Positions 60,180 to 64,000 of a DNA stretch of 64,000 bases are shown here, one piece after another. The DNA comes from Intestinimonas butyriciproducens (GTDB lineage Bacteria; Bacillota; Clostridia; Oscillospirales; Butyricicoccaceae). The translations under genes were made by a program, and so were the position numbers. The notes beneath the pieces are model-generated. The model did no database searches. It had not been told where the DNA came from and worked only from the letters and a program-made list of their open reading frames with translations. The DNA lies in NCBI RefSeq assembly GCF_016901775.1, contig NZ_JACJKW010000006.1:62001-126000 (forward strand), given 5' to 3'. The number at the start of each line of letters is the position of its first letter. Position 1 is the stretch's first letter.

Positions 60180-60599
60180 ATGATCATGGCCCTGGACCTG
60201 GGGGATACCCGTACCGGCGTGGCTTTTTCCGACGCCACCGAACTGTTGGCCGGGCGGGCTTACAGCATCACCGAATATCACAAGGACCGGCTGCTGGAGA
60301 CCCTGTGCCAGACCATCGCCCAGGAAAAGCCCCGGCTCATCCTGGTGGGGCTGCCCACCAACATGGACGGCACCCAGGGGGAACGGGCTCTGGGCAGCCG
60401 TGAATTTGCCCGCCGCCTGGAAGAAAAATGCCAGGTGCCGGTGAAACTGTGGGACGAGCGGATGACTTCGGTAATGGCCAACCGCATTCTCAGCGATGCA
60501 GGGAAAAAGCGGAAAAAGCAGCGCCAACGGGTGGATGCCGTGGCCGCTTCCCTCATTCTGCAAAGTTATCTGGACGCAGGCCCGTCCCGGGAAAATTAG
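60180..60599 (+). CDS. ruvX: Putative pre-16S rRNA nuclease / Holliday junction resolvase-like YqgF
   Basis: 139 aa, normal length. RNase H-like core: MALDLGDTRTGVAFSD (first Asp), ILVGLPTNMDGTQG, WDERMTSVMA (Glu) and QRVDAVAASLILQ (last Asp). ATG 60180 after GGAGG. Convergent with, and overlapping by 4 nt, the TauE-like gene. Confidence 0.92.
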   Translation: MIMALDLGDTRTGVAFSDATELLAGRAYSITEYHKDRLLETLCQTIAQEKPRLILVGLPTNMDGTQGERALGSREFARRLEEKCQVPVKLWDERMTSVMANRILSDAGKKRKKQRQRVDAVAASLILQSYLDAGPSREN

Positions 60600-60955
60600 T
60601 CCTTTTTCTCTTTCCCCAGCAGCTGCCGCACTCCTACCGCCGTCATCAGAAGTCCGAACAGGCGGCGAAGCAGCTGGGGATCGATCCGTCCGGCCAGAAA
60701 AGCTCCTGCCAGGCAACCGGGTATGCCAAAACACAGGGCGATGACCCCTCCCTTTTTCTCCACCAGCCCGTGGCGCAGATGAAAAAAGAGGGAAGGGCCT
60801 GCGGCAGCCACATAATAGAGCAGATTGATCCCCTGGGCCGTCAGCTGTTCCATTTGCCTTATCTGAATCAGATAGAGCAGCAGCAGAGAGCCTCCTCCTA
60901 CCCCGGCGCCGGTGAGCGCCCCGGCGGCAAAAGCCGCCAGCAGATCCAGCAGCAT
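60596..60955 (-). CDS. Half-size TauE/SafE (TSUP) permease, second of pair
   Basis: 119 aa, about four helices, half of a normal TSUP protein. It has the family turn GALTGAGVGGGSLLLLYL and the late GIPGCLAGAFLAGRI. It lies 12 nt behind the other half-size gene, so the two probably assemble as a heterodimer. TSUP proteins move sulfite, sulfoacetate or similar anions; substrate unknown. Confidence 0.8.
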   Translation of the reverse strand: MLLDLLAAFAAGALTGAGVGGGSLLLLYLIQIRQMEQLTAQGINLLYYVAAAGPSLFFHLRHGLVEKKGGVIALCFGIPGCLAGAFLAGRIDPQLLRRLFGLLMTAVGVRQLLGKEKKD

Positions 60956-60967
60956 TCTTTTCCCTCC

Positions 60968-61327
60968 CTATCCCAGCAAACTGCGCACTCCCCCGTAGAG
61001 CATCAGCAGTGCGAACCCTTTCCGCAGCATCCCGGGAGATATTTTCCGGTAAAGCAGGCCGCACAGCAGGCCTCCCCCGGCGCCGCCTGCCAGAAAGGGC
61101 AGGGCCGCCATGATATCCAGCCCCTGTCTTCCATAGAAAAAGGCCGACAGGGCGCATAAGGGCAGCAAAAGAAAGATGGAAGTGGCCAGTGCCCGCTCCG
61201 GCGGCAGCTTCAGCGGTCCCATAAACATAGGGGCCGCCGCCATTCCCCCGCCGCTGCCCAGAAATCCGCTGAGCAGCCCGGCCAGCAGCCCGGTAAGGGC
61301 ATAAAGTATTTTTTCTTTTCTTTCCAT
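60968..61327 (-). CDS. Half-size TauE/SafE (TSUP) permease, first of pair
   Basis: 119 aa with GLLSGFLGSGGGMAAAP, the same family turn as its neighbour, and GGLLCGLLYRKI. ATG 61327 after GGGGGAGAAGC. Possibly a natural split of an ancestral eight-helix permease; both halves have their own starts and are intact. Confidence 0.8.
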   Translation of the reverse strand: MERKEKILYALTGLLAGLLSGFLGSGGGMAAAPMFMGPLKLPPERALATSIFLLLPLCALSAFFYGRQGLDIMAALPFLAGGAGGGLLCGLLYRKISPGMLRKGFALLMLYGGVRSLLG

Positions 61328-61632
61328 GCTTCTCCCCCTTTCCGTACATTTATTATGGAATGGCCTGGGAGCCAATATGCAATGTGCTGAAAATTCAAAA
61401 AGAAAACTGGTAAATTTGATAAATCCGTGGTATACTGTTTATCAGTACCGCTCCCTTTTTTGGAGCATTTCCTTTGTCCCGCCGGAAGAAAATCAGGGGC
61501 AAAGCTGTTTTGACCGACCGGCGCCTTTTGGGCCGGCCTTCTTTCTTATGACTTTTTTGCGGTGCCTTACAGTGTATGTACGGCCGCATGGAACATAAAA
61601 AAATCTTTAATTTACGATGGAGTAGTGATCAA
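61328..61632 (+). promoter_or_regulatory. Long leader of the RNase J gene
   Basis: A TATACT -10 (61431-61436) with weak -35 TGGTAA at 17 nt leads to a leader of about 190 nt. It contains a CCGGC...GCCGG hairpin followed by CCTTCTTTCTT (about 61520-61548), terminator-like but with an interrupted T tract. No convincing upstream ORF. Confidence 0.5.
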
Positions 61633-63591
61633 ATGTCTGAACAACTGAAGAAAGAAACCGGTCTTTCGCAGCCTGCGGGCAGCGAAGGGCCTAAAAAGTC
61701 TGCCGCGAAAAAATCTTTTTTCCGCTCGAGAAGCGGTGAAAAGAAAAAATCCGCAGCAAAATCCGCCCAGCCGGCCGGACAGAAAAAGTCTGCTGCCAAG
61801 AAGGCGCCTGCCAAAGAAAAAGCCAGCCGGACATCTTCCAAAGCGGTCATTGATACGGCAGCCGATGCCATTGATTCGGTGAAAAAGCCGGTGGAAAAGC
61901 CCAAAAAAAACCAGGAATCCCGAAGCCGCAGCACCAAAAACAAACTGCGGGTCATCCCTTTGGGCGGCCTGAACGAAATCGGCAAAAACATGACCGCCTT
62001 TGAATATGGCAACGACATCGTGGTCATCGACTGCGGCATGACCTTCCCCGACGATGAGATGCTGGGAGTGGATCTGGTCATTCCCGACATCACCTATCTG
62101 AAAAAGAACGCCGACCGGGTGCGGGCATTCCTGATCACCCATGCCCACGAAGACCATATCGGCGCTCTGCCCTATGTGCTGCGGGATGTGAACGCCCCCA
62201 TTTACTGCACCACCCTCACCGCCGGCATGATCCGGCTGAAGCTTTCCGAACACCGGAATCTGAAAAAGGTGAAGATCTATGAAAAGCCCGCCGGTTCCAC
62301 CTTTAAAGCGGGCAGTTTTGAAGTGGAGTTCATCCGCATCAACCATTCCATCCCCGATGCTGTCTCCATTGCACTGAAAACTCCGGTGGGTACGGTTATC
62401 GACACCGGCGACTTCAAAATCGATACCACTCCCATCTCCGGTGAAATGATCGACCTGACCCGTTTCGGCGAACTGGGCAAAAAAGGCGTCCTTCTCCTCA
62501 TGGCCGACTCCACCAATGCCGAACGCCCCGGCTTTGCCATGAGCGAAAGCAGTGTGGGCAAGGCTCTGGAAGCCCAGTTCAAAGGCACCGACAAGCGCAT
62601 TATCGTGGCCACCTTTGCTTCCAATGTCCACCGGGTACAGCAGATCATCAATGCCGCCGTGAAATATGGCCGCAAAGTGGCCCTCTCCGGCCGAAGCATG
62701 GAAAATATGCTGAAAGTCACCACCGAGCTGGGATATGTGAACATCCCCGCAGGCACACTGATCGACATCAGCATGACCCGGAAATACACCGATGACCAGC
62801 TGTGCATCATCACCACCGGCAGCCAGGGCGAGCCTATGAGCGCTCTGTACCGCATGGCCTATGGTTCCCACCGGCAGATCGAAGTGGGGCCCCATGACAA
62901 GATCCTCCTTTCGGCCAGCCCCATCCCCGGCAATGAAAAATCGGTCTATTCCCTCATCAATGAGCTGACCCGCCGTGGGGCTGAGGTGGTCTATGACAAA
63001 CTGGCCCATCTCCATGTTTCCGGCCACGCCTGCCAGGAAGAACTGAAGATGATCATGGCTCTGACCAAGCCTCGCTTCTTTATGCCTGTCCACGGCGAAT
63101 ACCGCCACCTCCAGATCAATGCCGGTCTGGCCCGCTCTGCCGGCATCCCCTCCAAAAACATCTTCATCTCCCAGGTGGGCAAAGTGCTGGAGCTGACCCG
63201 GGACAGCGCCCATTTCAACGGCACTGTGCCTTGCGGGCGGGTGCTGGTGGACGGCAGCGGCGTGGGCGATGTGGGCCAGACGGTGCTGCGGGACCGGAAG
63301 CATCTGTCGGAAGACGGTCTGATCGTGGCGGTTGTCACCATCGACGGCGCCAGCAACCAGGTGGTAGCCGGACCCGATATCGTCTCCCGTGGCTTTGTTT
63401 ATGTCAAAGACGCGGAAGAACTGACTGACGGCATGCGCCAGGCTGCCTCTGCCGCCCTTTCCGAGTGTTCCCGCAACGGTGTGCGGGACTGGAACGGCCT
63501 GAAAACCACTCTTCGGGATTGCCTGTCCGACTATGTATTCAAAAAAACCAAACGCAGTCCCATGATCCTTCCGGTGATCATGGAAGTATAA
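61633..63591 (+). CDS. rnj: Ribonuclease J
   Basis: 652 aa. Metallo-beta-lactamase motif HAHEDHIGALPY, then DSTNAERPG, beta-CASP region with GRSMENM, TTGSQGEP and SGHACQEEL, and the C-terminal domain. Unusual is an N-terminal extension of about 95 residues rich in Lys, Ala and Ser with repeated KKSAAKK blocks, before the normal start NKLRVIPLGGLNEIG. It degrades and matures mRNA with 5'-exo and endo activity. ATG 61633 lies 10 nt after GGAG. Confidence 0.93.
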   Translation: MSEQLKKETGLSQPAGSEGPKKSAAKKSFFRSRSGEKKKSAAKSAQPAGQKKSAAKKAPAKEKASRTSSKAVIDTAADAIDSVKKPVEKPKKNQESRSRSTKNKLRVIPLGGLNEIGKNMTAFEYGNDIVVIDCGMTFPDDEMLGVDLVIPDITYLKKNADRVRAFLITHAHEDHIGALPYVLRDVNAPIYCTTLTAGMIRLKLSEHRNLKKVKIYEKPAGSTFKAGSFEVEFIRINHSIPDAVSIALKTPVGTVIDTGDFKIDTTPISGEMIDLTRFGELGKKGVLLLMADSTNAERPGFAMSESSVGKALEAQFKGTDKRIIVATFASNVHRVQQIINAAVKYGRKVALSGRSMENMLKVTTELGYVNIPAGTLIDISMTRKYTDDQLCIITTGSQGEPMSALYRMAYGSHRQIEVGPHDKILLSASPIPGNEKSVYSLINELTRRGAEVVYDKLAHLHVSGHACQEELKMIMALTKPRFFMPVHGEYRHLQINAGLARSAGIPSKNIFISQVGKVLELTRDSAHFNGTVPCGRVLVDGSGVGDVGQTVLRDRKHLSEDGLIVAVVTIDGASNQVVAGPDIVSRGFVYVKDAEELTDGMRQAASAALSECSRNGVRDWNGLKTTLRDCLSDYVFKKTKRSPMILPVIMEV

Positions 63592-63649
63592 CTGCTCTCT
63601 TTGTCCCCGGCGGATGCACCGCCGGGGATTTTCCAATGGAGGCTCTTAT

Positions 63650-63958
63650 ATGACATTTCGCCAGCAAGTTTATGATCTGGTACGACAGATCCCGCCCGGC
63701 CGGGTGGCCACCTATGGATTGATCGCCTTTTTGTGTGGCTCCCCCCGCGGCGGCCGCATTGTGGGAGCCGCTATGGCCCATTGTCCTTATGAAGATGTCC
63801 CCTGTCATCGGGTGGTAAACCGGCGGGGAGAAATGGCTCCGGGAAACGCTTTTGGAGAACCGGGCCGTCAAAGAAAACTTTTGGAAAAAGAGGGAATTGT
63901 CTTTCGTCCCGACGGTCGGGTGGAACTGTCGGTTTTTGGCTGGGCCGGTCCGGAATAA
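63650..63958 (+). CDS. Small MGMT-family DNA methyltransferase-like protein
   Basis: 102 aa, only the DNA-binding/active-site domain of O6-alkylguanine-DNA alkyltransferase: helix-turn-helix IPPGRVATYGLIA, then PCHRVVNRRGEM with the acceptor Cys present. Length and lack of an N-terminal domain resemble alkyltransferase-like (ATL) proteins, but those usually have Trp in place of this Cys, so direct repair is possible. ATG 63650 after GGAGG. Confidence 0.85.
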   Translation: MTFRQQVYDLVRQIPPGRVATYGLIAFLCGSPRGGRIVGAAMAHCPYEDVPCHRVVNRRGEMAPGNAFGEPGRQRKLLEKEGIVFRPDGRVELSVFGWAGPE

Positions 63959-64000
63959 GCACTTTTCTTCCGGACACACTAACAGGGATCCTTCAAAAGA

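Noticed and set aside
61612-63636. Minus-strand frame of 674 codons opposite RNase J
   Set aside because: Antisense shadow; RNase J carries all catalytic motifs and a proper start on the plus strand.

Overview
The window looks like a chromosome segment of an anaerobic, spore-lineage Firmicute of class Clostridia, most likely Oscillospiraceae/Ruminococcaceae-like. This is inferred from the moderately high G+C, strong GGAGG ribosome binding sites, a YtaF-type sporulation membrane protein, PduL phosphotransacetylase, RNase J, a GdpP-rplI-dnaB cluster and an ECF-truA cluster. No species call is possible from the sequence alone.

Region 1 (1-27.4 kb) reads as an accessory island. It holds three copies of an energy-coupling-factor (ECF) module (MptD/Trep_Strep-type S component, EcfT, and a double-ATPase EcfA fused on one chain). 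It also holds three heterodimeric ABC transporter pairs of the exporter fold seen in the siderophore importers IrtAB and YbtPQ (the first pair is cut by the left edge), four AraC-family regulators, an alpha/beta hydrolase, and an operon of four SAM-methyltransferases plus a ZIP-type metal transporter. Five transcription units share a 16-bp dyad, GTTAG-N6-CTAAC, at or near their promoters; in one case it exactly fills the spacer between perfect -35 and -10 boxes. My reading is one co-regulated, metal- or iron-responsive system for uptake of chelated metal or tetrapyrrole, expanded by duplication. The substrate is not known. The island ends in a broken tyrosine integrase beside the 3' end of tRNA-Lys, a classic integration border.

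Region 2 (27.4-48.2 kb) is chromosomal backbone. It starts with a five-tRNA cluster (Gly-Arg-His-Gln-Lys, minus strand). A minus-strand operon follows: an RlmI-like methyltransferase, ecfA1-ecfA2-ecfT, truA, a DUF5711-like protein, CvpA and a ClpE-like ATPase. Next come pduL, two XRE regulators, tRNA-Thr and tRNA-Tyr, and an intergenic element bounded by duplicated terminator hairpins. The region then has a HAD phosphatase, YtaF, two cell-wall amidases, asparaginase, aldehyde dehydrogenase, an M20 peptidase and a small unknown protein.

Region 3 (48.2-64 kb) is housekeeping. One minus-strand operon runs gdpP-rplI-dnaB-tilS/hprT-ftsH, with tilS and hprT in one uninterrupted frame. Another runs rpmG-secE-nusG-rplK-rplA-[L10 leader]-rplJ-rplL. 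After these come ruvX, two half-size TauE/SafE permeases, RNase J and a small MGMT-like protein.

Starts were chosen from ribosome binding sites, so several genes are shorter than their maximal open frames. Many long antisense frames are shadows and were left out.
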